A DNA stretch of 64,000 nt from Acidimicrobiaceae bacterium (GCA_009842325.1 VYFQ01000019.1:62001-126000), one strand, 5' to 3'; shown: positions 1 through 8,710, numbered from the stretch's first letter. Numbers and translations: made by a program. The notes: generated from the letters alone by a model not told the origin.

Positions 1-221
1 AGCTCCCGCAGGCTCAACAGGCCCCCGTTGGGGCCGTAGCCGGTGTGGCCGTCGCGGGCAGCCCTGGCCGCCGCCTCGATGACATGGGCGGGGGTGGTGA
101 AGCTGGGCTCGCCCACCTCCAACCTGATCACGTCGTCGCCGAGACGAGCGGCGGCGTCGAAGAGGACCCTGATCTCCGACCGGCGCAGAGAATCGGCCCG
201 GTCGGCGGGAGGCCTCGTCAC
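1..221 (-). CDS. Pyridoxal-phosphate aminotransferase, class I/II (N-terminal part only)
   Basis: Reading the minus strand from GTG at 221, the 73 visible codons give the start of a fold-type I aminotransferase: the segment VIRLEVGEPSFTTPAHVIEA followed by a GYGPNGG-like turn and LREL. The first part matches the N-terminal substrate-binding region of AspC/AvtA-like enzymes; the PLP lysine lies beyond the window edge. The start overlaps the stop of the upstream PPOX-fold gene as GTGA, so the two are translationally coupled. A full-length relative with a similar N-terminus sits at 41077-42228. Substrate cannot be told. Confidence 0.8.
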   Translation of the reverse strand, partial: MTRPPADRADSLRRSEIRVLFDAAARLGDDVIRLEVGEPSFTTPAHVIEAAARAARDGHTGYGPNGGLLSLRE

Positions 222-781
222 TGGGACCGAGCCGCGGCCTTGGCTTCGAGGTCGGGGCGCTGGCCGGGATCGAAGTAGCGCAGCGCCCAGTCCGCCCCCT
301 GCCAGGTCACCAGGCGGCCGTCACGCGGCACGAGCCGCACCAGGTATCGCTCCCAGCCCCACGACATCTTGAGCTGCTCCGGCCCGTCCGGACCGGTGTA
401 GCGGACGGCCATCTCCTCAGCCACGGGCACCCACTGCGAGCCCTCGCCAACGGCTGGGCCCTCGACGATCTGGGCCGTGCACTGGGCCAGCACCTTGCGG
501 ATCCGGGGGTGGGCCAGCTCCTCTATGCACACCGCGCAGCGGGGATCGCGTCGCAGGTCATCGACCCACTCCGAGCGTTTGCGCCCCACCACCAGGAACG
601 CCTCGCCGTCCCACTGGTACCAGAGCGGTACCACCATGGGCCAGCCGTCGGCCTTGAGGTGGGCCAGCTTGAGTAGCCAGGTGCTGTCGGCGCTGGCCAG
701 GAAGTCCGCGACCTGCGCCGCGGGAATCCCGCCGGCGCCGGAGTCCTCCTCGTAGTACCGCTCCTGCTTGAATTCGCTCAT
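218..781 (-). CDS. Pyridoxamine 5'-phosphate oxidase-fold (F420/FMN-type) protein
   Basis: A 187-residue split-barrel flavin or F420-binding protein. The segment WLLKLAHLKADGWPMVVPLWYQWDG-type strand pair followed by FLVVGRKRSEWVDDLRRDPR is typical of the PPOX-class proteins abundant in Actinobacteria, where they reduce or bind F420/FMN-linked substrates in the cytosol. I chose ATG at 781 because GGGGAG lies about a dozen bases upstream; a longer frame reaches 1138 but lacks a family match there. It heads an operon with the partial aminotransferase and is divergent from the CocE gene at 854. A paralogue lies at 43365-43901. The actual cofactor and substrate are unknown. Confidence 0.75.
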   Translation of the reverse strand: MSEFKQERYYEEDSGAGGIPAAQVADFLASADSTWLLKLAHLKADGWPMVVPLWYQWDGEAFLVVGRKRSEWVDDLRRDPRCAVCIEELAHPRIRKVLAQCTAQIVEGPAVGEGSQWVPVAEEMAVRYTGPDGPEQLKMSWGWERYLVRLVPRDGRLVTWQGADWALRYFDPGQRPDLEAKAAARSQ

Positions 782-853
782 CGACACACTCCCCGGTAGT
801 TCGCGGTCCACCCGCGTCAGGCCGGGCCGATACTGACACACCGCAGAGGCGCC

Positions 854-2593
854 ATGACAATCGAGAACCTTCCCGGATTGCCGGTCACCGTCGAGCGGGA
901 CGTGCCCGCGGCGATGCGGGACGGCACAGTGCTGCGGGCCGACGTGTACCGCCCGGCGGAGCAACCGCTGGACGGCGTACCGGTGCTGCTGGCCCGGAGC
1001 CCCTACGACAAGCGGGTCAACGTGTCCACGTTCGGCAACACCCATCCCGCCTGGTATGCGTCCCACGGCTACATGGTGGTCGTCCAAGACTCCCGGGGCC
1101 GCTACACCTCCGACGGAGACTTCTACCCGTTCGCGCACGAGATGGACGACGGCTACGACACCGTCGAGTGGGCCGCAACCCTGCCGGGCTCGAACGGCGA
1201 CGTGGGCATGTTCGGGTTCTCCTATGTGGGGGCCACCCAGCTGCTGGCTGCAGTCACGGGACCCCCGTCGCTACGGGCTATCGCGCCGGGTTTCACCGCC
1301 TCTCAGTACTACGACGGCTGGACCTACAACGGCGGCGCGCTGGCGGCGGCCTTCGTGTGCTACTGGGCCAACCTGCTGGCCCTCGGCTCGGCGGTGCGGG
1401 CCGGGGACCGGGCCGCGGTCGACGCCCTCGGCGCGTCGCTGGGCGCAGCCGAGGGATGGTTCTGGTCGCTGCCGCTGTCGGAGTTCCCACCGCTGCAGGG
1501 CGGCTACGCCCCCTACTTCTACGACTGGGTGGAGCACTGCACTTACGACGACTACTGGAAGCGCTGGAGCATCGACTCCGACTACAGCCGCATCGAGGTG
1601 CCGGCCCTGCACTTCGGGGGCTGGTGGGACGTGTTCCTGAGCGGGACGGTGAAGAACTTCACCGGGCTGCGCGCGGGCGCCGGCACCGCGGCAGCCCGCG
1701 GGGCCCAGAAGCTGCTGGTGGGCCCGTGGACGCACATGCCGTGGACCCCGGTGAGCCGCTGCGGCGGTGACGGCCCGAGCACCAACGAGATCGACGACTG
1801 GCAGCTGCGCTGGTTCGACCACACGCTCAAGGGCATCGACACCGGAGTGCTCGACTCGCCGGTGACGGTGTACACCCTCGACGGCGGATGGCGCGACCTC
1901 GACGGGTGGCCTCCGTCCGGCTCAGCCGCCGAGGACTGGTACATCCACTCGGGAGGGCGGGCCAACTCCAAGTTCGGGGATGGCACCCTCGACCGGGTCC
2001 CAGCCGCCGCCGAGCCGCCCGACATCTTCGTCTACGACCCCGGCGTGCCCATTCCCAGCATGGGCGGCCATTCCTGCTGCTTCGACACCATCACACCGAT
2101 GGGTCCGGCCGACCAGCACCGGGCCGAGGTGTCGCGCATGATCCTCGTGTACACGTCCGAGCCCCTAGCGGACGACATCGAGCTGCTCGGCGATGTGTCG
2201 GTGACGTTGCACGCGGCCAGCACCGCCACCGACACCGACTTCACCGCCCGGCTGTGCGTCGTCGATCCGGACGGCCGCAGCGTCAACCTCCAGGAGGGCA
2301 TCCTGCGGGCCCGCTACCGCCACTCGCTCAGCGAGCCCGAGCCTCTCGTTCCCGGCGAGGTCTATGAGCTGCGCATCGACCTCGGCCCCGTCGGCGCCCA
2401 CGTCCCGGCCGGGTCGCGGCTGCGGCTCGACGTCTCCAGCTCGGACTTCCCCCAGTGGGACCGCAACCTCAACACCGGCGGAACGCCCCTTCAGGACAGC
2501 GCCCTGGTAGCCGCCCCGGCCACCCAGACCGTGCTCCACGACGCCGATCACCCGACGCGCATCACCCTGCCCGTTCGCCGCCCTGCTCCCTAG
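854..2593 (+). CDS. CocE/NonD family hydrolase (X-Pro dipeptidyl-peptidase S15-like)
   Basis: A 579-residue serine hydrolase. An alpha/beta-hydrolase domain carries the nucleophile elbow GFSYVG with Ser123 and a GPWTH motif with His294 as probable catalytic histidine; the remaining C-terminal part is the jelly-roll domain of the CocE/S15 family (SRLRLDVSSSDFPQWDRN). Members hydrolyse esters or amides such as cocaine, glutaryl-7-ACA or X-Pro peptides; many actinobacterial copies are uncharacterised. The N-terminus ERDVPAAMRDGTVLRADVYRP is standard, so ATG at 854 is well supported. It is divergent from the PPOX-fold gene. A second full copy is at 47477-49012 and a 3' remnant of a third at 4812-4897. 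Confidence 0.88.
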   Translation: MTIENLPGLPVTVERDVPAAMRDGTVLRADVYRPAEQPLDGVPVLLARSPYDKRVNVSTFGNTHPAWYASHGYMVVVQDSRGRYTSDGDFYPFAHEMDDGYDTVEWAATLPGSNGDVGMFGFSYVGATQLLAAVTGPPSLRAIAPGFTASQYYDGWTYNGGALAAAFVCYWANLLALGSAVRAGDRAAVDALGASLGAAEGWFWSLPLSEFPPLQGGYAPYFYDWVEHCTYDDYWKRWSIDSDYSRIEVPALHFGGWWDVFLSGTVKNFTGLRAGAGTAAARGAQKLLVGPWTHMPWTPVSRCGGDGPSTNEIDDWQLRWFDHTLKGIDTGVLDSPVTVYTLDGGWRDLDGWPPSGSAAEDWYIHSGGRANSKFGDGTLDRVPAAAEPPDIFVYDPGVPIPSMGGHSCCFDTITPMGPADQHRAEVSRMILVYTSEPLADDIELLGDVSVTLHAASTATDTDFTARLCVVDPDGRSVNLQEGILRARYRHSLSEPEPLVPGEVYELRIDLGPVGAHVPAGSRLRLDVSSSDFPQWDRNLNTGGTPLQDSALVAAPATQTVLHDADHPTRITLPVRRPAP

Positions 2594-2722
2594 AGGTACA
2601 AGCCTCCCGCCCCGGCTCTGGATGGTGTCGCACCCGTCGGCAGCGCGCTGATATGAACAACCTGCAAGTTTCCACCTCCGGGGTGGACTCTTGACAGGAG
2701 TTCGCCGCACCCCGCGACGGCA

Positions 2723-2757
2723 AGAAAAAGGGACCCCGGCGATCCCGGGGCCCCTGG
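2723..2757 (-). terminator. Rho-independent terminator of the DUF3800 gene
   Basis: On the minus strand a GC-rich stem (GGGGCCCCGGG / CCGGGGTCCC with one bulged base, loop around GATCG) is followed directly by TTTTTCTT. This is the only clear stem plus T-run in the window and lies about 100 bases past the stop of the gene at 2859-3590. Confidence 0.7.
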
Positions 2758-2858
2758 ACACCTGGGGCGTACGGTTGCATTCGGCCGAAACCTACTAACC
2801 GGAGCCGTCAGGCCGCCGACATCATAGGCAGTCCGCCACCGCAGTCGCAATGCTCCGC

Positions 2859-3590
2859 TCAGATCACAATGAGTTGGTTGTTCCAGGGGTATCCGGCATG
2901 GGTTCTCTGGGTGCTGACGCCTCGGACACGCAGCGCCGCGAACCTGTCGTTGAGAACCCGCATGCCTGGGGTCCCTTCGATAGTCCGCCGTCGGGCTGCC
3001 GCTATCAGGTCGGCGACCTGGGTCGGCGCCGAGGTCATGGAGTCCACGTAGTAGACAACCGGGTGAAGCGGCAGCTTCCTCGAGGCCACGTCACTAGCGA
3101 CGCAACTGCTCGTGTGGGCATCGAGGCCGTCACCAGAACGGTCCATGACTACGAGACCGACCTCACTGCGGTGAGCGCACTCGACTGCAAAGTGCTCAAC
3201 AATTCTCTGAATCAGCATCGGCAGCGACTCCTTCATCAGGAGCTCGCGTTGCATCCTGGCCTTGTTGATGCTCGCTGTGTAAGTGGTGCAACCAAGATCC
3301 TCAAGGATTCGAACGAGCTCCAGCACAAGATTCCGGTTCTGGCGGCGCCTCCAAGCGCCGGGTGAGAGCAACTGAGTTGCCTTCATCTCCCATCGCGACG
3401 GGGGGTTGCGGTCCGGGAAGTGGAGGGCCTTGGCACCGGCGATCCTGCGGCTCAGCTTCGGGACCTTGGCCGAGGCGATGGACAGTCCCCCAATGACTGC
3501 TGCTCCAGTGGGGTGCTTGAGAGAGGGAGCACCCGAGTCATCGAGGAACAACACTCGGGTACCTGTCTGGGTGTTCAGTGTGGTCGACAT
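2859..3590 (-). CDS. DUF3800 domain-containing protein
   Basis: A 243-residue protein opening with VLFLDDSGAPS, the DUF3800 signature (usually YLDESG), followed by GGLSI and later VVMDRSG, the second acidic strand of this RNase H-like fold. Function is not established; such genes are often found in mobile or defence settings. I start at ATG 3590 (MSTTLNTQTG) because it is just before the domain; an in-frame extension to 3725 has no family support. The GC content is visibly lower than in the neighbours (30 of 60 bases in 3181-3240 against 43 of 60 in 1321-1380). It stands alone with its own terminator, which suggests horizontal acquisition. No partner gene is visible. Confidence 0.7.
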   Translation of the reverse strand: MSTTLNTQTGTRVLFLDDSGAPSLKHPTGAAVIGGLSIASAKVPKLSRRIAGAKALHFPDRNPPSRWEMKATQLLSPGAWRRRQNRNLVLELVRILEDLGCTTYTASINKARMQRELLMKESLPMLIQRIVEHFAVECAHRSEVGLVVMDRSGDGLDAHTSSCVASDVASRKLPLHPVVYYVDSMTSAPTQVADLIAAARRRTIEGTPGMRVLNDRFAALRVRGVSTQRTHAGYPWNNQLIVI

Positions 3591-3776
3591 GGTCTCGCTT
3601 TCTGTGGGTCCCGTCTCCGACCAGTGGCGCGGACCCATCCGTTGCTTGGTGGTCACAAGGGACAATTCGCAATCTGAGGCGACAACGTCGCAAGTGGAAC
3701 ACGAGGCGCCCACCGAGAAAATCAATGGTGGGCGGCGAGCCCAGGCAACTAGTCCATAGTAGCGCCGACGCCGCGT

Positions 3777-4787
3777 TTAGGGGATGAGTACGGCCCGGCC
3801 CACGAACGCGCCGGCAGCGAGGTCCTGCAAGGCTTGGTCGGCGTCGCCCAGCGCGTAAGGCACGACCATGGGGCGGATGTCGCCACGAAGGGCCAGCTGC
3901 GTCAGCTCTACGAGCTCCGGGTAGGTGCCCACGTACACCCCCTCGATACGAGTCTCATTGGTGACGAGCGGCATGATCGGGGTTGACAGCGAGCCTCCTA
4001 CCCCTACGGCGAAGTACGAGCCGCCGAAGCCGAGGCAGGACAGGGCGGAGGAAGCCGACTCGTCGCTTCCGACGAAGTCGATCACGGCGGCGGCCTCCGA
4101 TCCTGCCGCTGCAGGTAGTTCCCCCGGTGAGCAGGCGTGGTGCGCTCCGCAGGACATCGCCAGATCGCGGGCCTCGGCGCGGGTGTCGACAGCCAGGATC
4201 CGGGCCGCCGTCGTCGAGCGCAGGATCTGCACCGCGAGGTGTCCGAGCCCGCCCACGCCCAACACCACGGCCAGACTTCCCGGCTCGAGAGCGGTAGCCG
4301 CCTTGCGGCAGGCGCGGTAGGCCGCCAGACCGGCGTCGCTGAGGGTGGCCATGGCGGCCAGGTCGGCGTCGGCGGGCATACGGATCAGTGATCGCTCCGT
4401 TACCAGCAAGAACTCGGCGTAGCCGCCGTCGCAGTCGATGCCGGGGGTGCGCCTCCCCGGCGCAGCCGAGTCCACGCCGCGACGCTCGGGCGCGCTGAGG
4501 CCGTCGGACACGAACGGGTAACAGAGCACGGGATCCCCGACCTGCACGGCGGACACCATCGATCCCACCGCGTGCACCCAGCCGCTGTTCTCGTGGCCGA
4601 GGACATGGGGGACGCTCACCGGCAGCTCCCCCATCAGTATGTGCAGGTCGCTGCGGCACACCCCGGCGGCCGCGACACGGACCACGACATCGAAAGGTCC
4701 CTCCGGCTCCAGCTGAGGCCGGTCCTGCATACTCAGGCGCTGGCGTGAAACACCGTCCGGCTGGTCCGTCATTACCATGGACCGCAT
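3777..4787 (-). CDS. Zinc-type alcohol dehydrogenase (MDR superfamily)
   Basis: A 336-residue medium-chain dehydrogenase. Catalytic-zinc residues are seen as GVCRSDLH (Cys44) and GHEN (His65, Glu66); the nucleotide fold is VVLGVGGLGHLAVQ. The loop that normally holds four structural-zinc cysteines (between YPF and PGIDCDGGYAEF) has none, so the structural zinc is probably lost. NAD(P)-dependent oxidation of an alcohol or sugar alcohol is likely; substrate unknown. ATG 4787 gives MRSMVMTDQ; the internal ATG at 4772 is an alternative, since the first codons coincide with a promoter-like element. It runs the same way as galK but a CocE remnant lies between them. Confidence 0.82.
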   Translation of the reverse strand: MRSMVMTDQPDGVSRQRLSMQDRPQLEPEGPFDVVVRVAAAGVCRSDLHILMGELPVSVPHVLGHENSGWVHAVGSMVSAVQVGDPVLCYPFVSDGLSAPERRGVDSAAPGRRTPGIDCDGGYAEFLLVTERSLIRMPADADLAAMATLSDAGLAAYRACRKAATALEPGSLAVVLGVGGLGHLAVQILRSTTAARILAVDTRAEARDLAMSCGAHHACSPGELPAAAGSEAAAVIDFVGSDESASSALSCLGFGGSYFAVGVGGSLSTPIMPLVTNETRIEGVYVGTYPELVELTQLALRGDIRPMVVPYALGDADQALQDLAAGAFVGRAVLIP

Positions 4788-4811
4788 AGGGCCGAGGCTA
4801 GAGGGCTAGAA

Positions 4812-4897
4812 CAGCTCCCTGGTGGCAACGCTGGCCACCCAAACCGTCCTACGCAACACCGACCACCCGACCCGCATCACACTGCCCGTACGGACCC
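4812..4897 (+). pseudogene. 3' remnant of a CocE/NonD hydrolase gene
   Basis: The plus strand here reads SLVATLATQTVLRNTDHPTRI and then TLPVR, which matches the last codons of the intact CocE at 854-2593 (ALVAAPATQTVLHDADHPTRI, then TLPVR) at both protein and DNA level, beginning at acagc in both. No upstream CocE sequence is present, so only about 28 codons survive. The remnant overlaps the 3' end of galK, whose last seven or so codons are read from its opposite strand. Confidence 0.75.
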
Positions 4898-6112
4898 GCC
4901 GCTGGCGGGCTCGCACACCCAGACCGTGGCTTCCATGCCGTCTGGACCGCGGTACTGCTGCTCGACAACGGCGCAGAATTCCTCAGCCACATCGGTGCAC
5001 ACGAGCGCTACAGCACAGCCAGCAAAGCCGCCGCCGGTCATCCGCGCCCCGAGGCAGCCCGGAATCGTGTGGGCGATTTCCACCATCTGGTCGAGGGCGG
5101 GGCTAGACACTTCGAAGTCGTCGCGCAAGCTGACGTGGCTGTGGCTCATCAAGGCGCCGAGAGCCTCGGCGTCGCCGCGAGCCATCGCCCGCGCCGCGTC
5201 TAGCGTGCGGCGGTTCTCCGTGATCACATGGCGGGCCCGGAGCCGCACCGTGGCCGGGGCACCCGGCAGCCGCTCTAGATCAGAAAGGTCTGCGTCCCGC
5301 AACGCCTGGACCCCGAGGGCGACTGCAGCCCGTTCACAGCTCTCGCGGCGTTCCGCATAGGCCGATCCGACCAGCGGACGGCGGGTGTTGGTGTCCATGA
5401 TCGCCACTGTCGAGCCAGCCGGAACAGCGAACGGCTCCGACTGAAGCGAGCGGCAGTCGATCATCAGCGCATGGCCCGCGACAGCCGAAGCCGAGACAAG
5501 CTGATCCATGATCCCGCTCGGTAGACCGAGAATCTCGTTCTCTACGCGCTGGCCCAGCCTGGCAATCTCGGCTGCGGACCACTCCGCCCCTGCTAGGCAC
5601 AGGAGGATCTGACCCATCGCCACCTCCAGAGCCGCGGACGATGACAGCCCCGCACCGATCGGAACGTCGGTCGCAATGGAGGCCCGCCACGGCTCGGGAC
5701 AAACGCCCTGCTCGCCAAGCAACCGACTGACCCCCCGTATGTGCGCGGCCCAGTGGCCCGAGTCGATGCGAGCCTGGCGAGGTCCCAGGGCAGCGCGACC
5801 GAAGCCTTCAGAGACGACCTCGCCATTGACCCCTCCTGGGTTCCGGCTGACTGCGATCGCAGTATCGCGTCGGATTGCCATGGGCAGCACGAATCCGTCG
5901 TTGTAGTCCGTGTGGTCTCCAATCAGGTTCACACGGCCGGGTGCTCGACTCACCAACTCTGGAGCGCCCCACAACCGGTGGTGGCGCTCTACCGCCCGCT
6001 CCACCGCTGCGCCAGCCCGCTTCGTCATGGCGGGCACTGGCCGCTCTCCCGGCCCCGATGAAGGCGTCTTCGGCTGAGGCCGCACCGGCTCCGAAAGACG
6101 GGCTGCGGTCAT
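4877..6112 (-). CDS. galK: Galactokinase
   Basis: A 411-residue GHMP kinase that phosphorylates galactose to galactose 1-phosphate with ATP, the first Leloir step. Visible motifs are GRVNLIGDHTDYNDG (galactokinase signature, with Asp replacing the usual Glu), VPIGAGLSSSAALE (GHMP ATP loop), SGIMDQ (catalytic Asp) and MTGGGFAGC near the C-terminus. It overlaps the stop of the GH4 gene as ATGA, so the start at 6112 is by coupling; an internal ATG 28 codons later is an alternative. The C-terminal codons run into the CocE remnant, so the original stop may have been replaced. No galT or galE is in the window. Confidence 0.92.
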   Translation of the reverse strand: MTAARLSEPVRPQPKTPSSGPGERPVPAMTKRAGAAVERAVERHHRLWGAPELVSRAPGRVNLIGDHTDYNDGFVLPMAIRRDTAIAVSRNPGGVNGEVVSEGFGRAALGPRQARIDSGHWAAHIRGVSRLLGEQGVCPEPWRASIATDVPIGAGLSSSAALEVAMGQILLCLAGAEWSAAEIARLGQRVENEILGLPSGIMDQLVSASAVAGHALMIDCRSLQSEPFAVPAGSTVAIMDTNTRRPLVGSAYAERRESCERAAVALGVQALRDADLSDLERLPGAPATVRLRARHVITENRRTLDAARAMARGDAEALGALMSHSHVSLRDDFEVSSPALDQMVEIAHTIPGCLGARMTGGGFAGCAVALVCTDVAEEFCAVVEQQYRGPDGMEATVWVCEPASGGSVRAV

Positions 6113-7458
6113 GATGCGCCACCTCCGGCAGACAACCGCAGCGGCTCGGGAATCATGTCGCCGTGCGCCTCGATCAGATCGTCCACCAGAGACCAGATCT
6201 GGTCGAAGTCGAGTTCGCAGGCGGTTCGGGGATCGAGCATGGCAGCGTGGTACACGCGCTCACGATCCCCGGACGTCAGCGCCTCGACGGTCAGCCGTTG
6301 CGGCGCGATGTTCGTTGTGATCAGCGCGGCCAGATGCGGCGGTATGCGCCCAACGGCTGCCGGTAAGAGGCCCCCGGAGTTCACAGTCGCGGGAACTTCG
6401 ACGAAGCACTCGCTAGGAAGGTTCTCGATCAGACAGTCATTCCGGACATTGACGTACACGGTGCGCTCAGTTCCGGTTTCGATGCTGTGGATGATCTGGG
6501 GCGCGAACTCGCCACTGCAGGGAACCTCCAGGGAGCGGGAGGGATCCTCGAGGCGGGCGCGCAAGCCGTCCCATCCCGCGATCTGCAGTTGGCAGCGCCG
6601 TATGTACTCCCGTGCAGGAACCTGGAAGCGCTCGGCCAGATCAGGGCGGTGGCTCCTGAGAAAGTACGGGGTGTATTCGGCGAAGTGCTCGCTCGACTCC
6701 GTCACGAAGTAGCCGACGCGGCGCAATACCTCGTAGCGGACCGAGTCGGGAAGGCCCCACTCGCCCCGCTTGGGGGCGTCGGCGGGGTCCGGGTACAGCC
6801 CCTTGAGTTCCGGATAGAGGTCGCGGCCGCGATGCTCGAGGCGGAGGAAGAAGGCCATGTGGTTGATTCCGGCCACGACGTAGTCGAGCTCCCCTACGGC
6901 GATTCCGAGGTCCGAGGCGAGGTGGGCAGCGGTTTGGGGCACGCTGTGACACAGTCCGTAGGCCTCCACCTCGCAGAGTTCGGCCAGTCCCCACAGGTTG
7001 ATGGCCATCGGATTGGCGTAGTTGAGAAGCACAGCGGCAGGACACCGCCTCTTCATCGCCTCGGCCACCTCCACGAGGGCCGGGACGGTCCGCAGGCCCC
7101 GCATTATTCCGCCAATGCCGACAGTGTCGGCGATCGTCTGCTGGAGCCCGTAGCCCTCGGGCAGATCGAAGTCGAGGACAGTGGCCGGCTCGTATCCGCC
7201 GACCTGGAACATCGTGACCACGTAGTCGGCGCCCTCGACCGCCGCTTCCAAATCCGTCGTCGCCCTGACGCGCGCTCCGGCGTCCTGTGCCTGGACCAGT
7301 CGCCGGGCAACGGTCTCCGACGTCGAGAGCCTGTGCTCGTCGATGTCGTGGAGACGCAAGTCGAACTCGTCGCGCAGATCGGCGAAGGCGAGCAGATCAC
7401 AGACGAGGCCACGGGCGAACACCGTGCTTCCCGCCCCGATGAATGCGACCGCTACCAC
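6109..7458 (-). CDS. GH4 family glycosidase, alpha-galactosidase type
   Basis: A 449-residue member of glycoside hydrolase family 4, which uses NAD+ and a divalent metal to cleave glycosides by transient oxidation at C3. The N-terminal Rossmann motif is AFIGAGSTVFARGL; metal ligands are expected at GLCHSVPQ and GINHMAF; length matches MelA-type alpha-galactosidases. I chose GTG at 7458 because AGGAGG lies six bases upstream and the fold begins right there, rather than the upstream ATG at 7596. Coupling with galK supports release of galactose from an alpha-galactoside. It is divergent from a LacI gene with operator-like repeats between them. Alpha-glucosidase or glucuronidase activity remains possible. 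Confidence 0.85.
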   Translation of the reverse strand: MVAVAFIGAGSTVFARGLVCDLLAFADLRDEFDLRLHDIDEHRLSTSETVARRLVQAQDAGARVRATTDLEAAVEGADYVVTMFQVGGYEPATVLDFDLPEGYGLQQTIADTVGIGGIMRGLRTVPALVEVAEAMKRRCPAAVLLNYANPMAINLWGLAELCEVEAYGLCHSVPQTAAHLASDLGIAVGELDYVVAGINHMAFFLRLEHRGRDLYPELKGLYPDPADAPKRGEWGLPDSVRYEVLRRVGYFVTESSEHFAEYTPYFLRSHRPDLAERFQVPAREYIRRCQLQIAGWDGLRARLEDPSRSLEVPCSGEFAPQIIHSIETGTERTVYVNVRNDCLIENLPSECFVEVPATVNSGGLLPAAVGRIPPHLAALITTNIAPQRLTVEALTSGDRERVYHAAMLDPRTACELDFDQIWSLVDDLIEAHGDMIPEPLRLSAGGGAS

Positions 7459-7510
7459 TTCGCTCCTCCTCGCCGCACACTGCTCCAGATGGATCGCACC
7501 GTAGCGGTGT

Positions 7511-7535
7511 GTCAGCGCTGACGCCAGCGTTGACA
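7511..7535. promoter_or_regulatory. Tandem operator-like repeats for a LacI regulator
   Basis: GTCAGCGCTGAC (7511-7522) is a perfect 12-base palindrome with the central CG typical of LacI operators. It is followed at once by CCAGCGTTGACA (7524-7535), a near direct repeat of the same half-sites. The pair lies between the divergent GH4-galK operon and the LacI gene at 7628. Confidence 0.5.
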
Positions 7536-7627
7536 TTAGAACACCGACTTCTGATACCGGACGCCATGAAGCGACCGAGCGTCGATGGGCGTCCATCGGC
7601 CCCGCGGCCTAGGATCCTTTCGGCCAT

Positions 7628-8632
7628 ATGGGTGATGACTGGGTCAAGGAAGCGACTCTGGACGACGTTGCCAGGCGCGTCGGAGTGTCGCCTCGCACCG
7701 TGTCGAGGGTGGTGAACAACGAGAGGGGAATCTCCGAAGCCACACGCCAACGAGTCCTTGCAGCCGTGGAGGAACTCAACTACCGGCCGAACATGATGGC
7801 CCGGGCGCTGATGACGAAACGCAGCCGCACGGTCGGGCTGGTTGGCGGGGAGATGACAGACCCGTTCTTCCCGGCGGTGGCCGAGGCCGTCGAACATCGG
7901 GCCTGGGAATCCGGACGGATCATGTTTTTCGCCAGCCACAGGAACGACCCGAAGCGACAGGCCGAGATGCTCGAATCCCTGTGGTCCTATGCGGTCGACG
8001 GAGCGATCGTCTTTCCCGCCCCCGGCTCGATCAAGCAGTTACGCGACTACGCCCGCCGAGGCCTGCGCATCGTCGTCGTCGACGACTTCATTCGTTCACC
8101 CAACGTCGCATGTGTGCAGTTCGACCTCGAGGCTGGGGTTCACCTCGGGGTGCGGCATCTTCTCGAGGGCGGCCGCCGCAAGATCGGCATGATCGCGTCC
8201 GCTGCGTCCTCGCGTCGGCGGCGCCGCCGCGAGCGCAGTTTCCGGACCGTCTTCGACGACGCGGGGATCAAGCCTGGCACGGTCGTCCGAGCGCCCACCA
8301 CTGTGTCTGGCGGTGCAGCCGGTGCGAATGAGTTGCTCGGTCTGGAGTCCGACCTCGACGCGATCTTCACCTACAACGACCTCATGGCCATCGGCGCCAT
8401 TCGCGCCGTGCAAGCCCTCGGCCACCGGGTGCCCGAAGACATCGCCATCATCGGCTTCGACGACATTGAGATGAGCACGTTCGTGACTCCAGCGCTCACA
8501 ACGATCCGCCTGGACCGGTCGCTCCTAGGCAACGAAGTGACGCACGCGCTCCACAATCTCATCGACGCGCCCGGCGGAACCCCCGAGTCTGCGGTGCTGC
8601 CTGTGGAACTGGTAGTGCGCGAGTCGACCTGA
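7628..8632 (+). CDS. LacI family transcriptional regulator (galactoside module)
   Basis: A 334-residue repressor with an N-terminal helix-turn-helix (TLDDVARRVGVSPRTVSRVV, about residues 10-30), the hinge helix YRPNMMARAL and a periplasmic-binding-protein-like effector domain (GLVGGEMTDPFFPAV to AIIGFDDIEMSTFVTPALTT). It probably senses a galactoside or galactose and represses the divergent GH4-galK operon and itself through the repeats at 7511-7535. An unusual run of basic residues, SRRRRRRERS, lies in the middle of the effector domain. The ATG at 7628 is the only sensible start before the HTH. Confidence 0.88.
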   Translation: MGDDWVKEATLDDVARRVGVSPRTVSRVVNNERGISEATRQRVLAAVEELNYRPNMMARALMTKRSRTVGLVGGEMTDPFFPAVAEAVEHRAWESGRIMFFASHRNDPKRQAEMLESLWSYAVDGAIVFPAPGSIKQLRDYARRGLRIVVVDDFIRSPNVACVQFDLEAGVHLGVRHLLEGGRRKIGMIASAASSRRRRRRERSFRTVFDDAGIKPGTVVRAPTTVSGGAAGANELLGLESDLDAIFTYNDLMAIGAIRAVQALGHRVPEDIAIIGFDDIEMSTFVTPALTTIRLDRSLLGNEVTHALHNLIDAPGGTPESAVLPVELVVREST

Positions 8633-8710
8633 GCAGAACCGGCGACCGGCGCGCTGGAAACCCCGGATGCAGACGTCCAGCAGGGTCGCTAGCTGGCCTA
8701 CTGGCGCCGG

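Noticed and set aside
8203..8235. Arg-run in the LacI effector domain as a frameshift
   Set aside because: The frame before and after it is continuous LacI sequence, so it is only an unusual insert.
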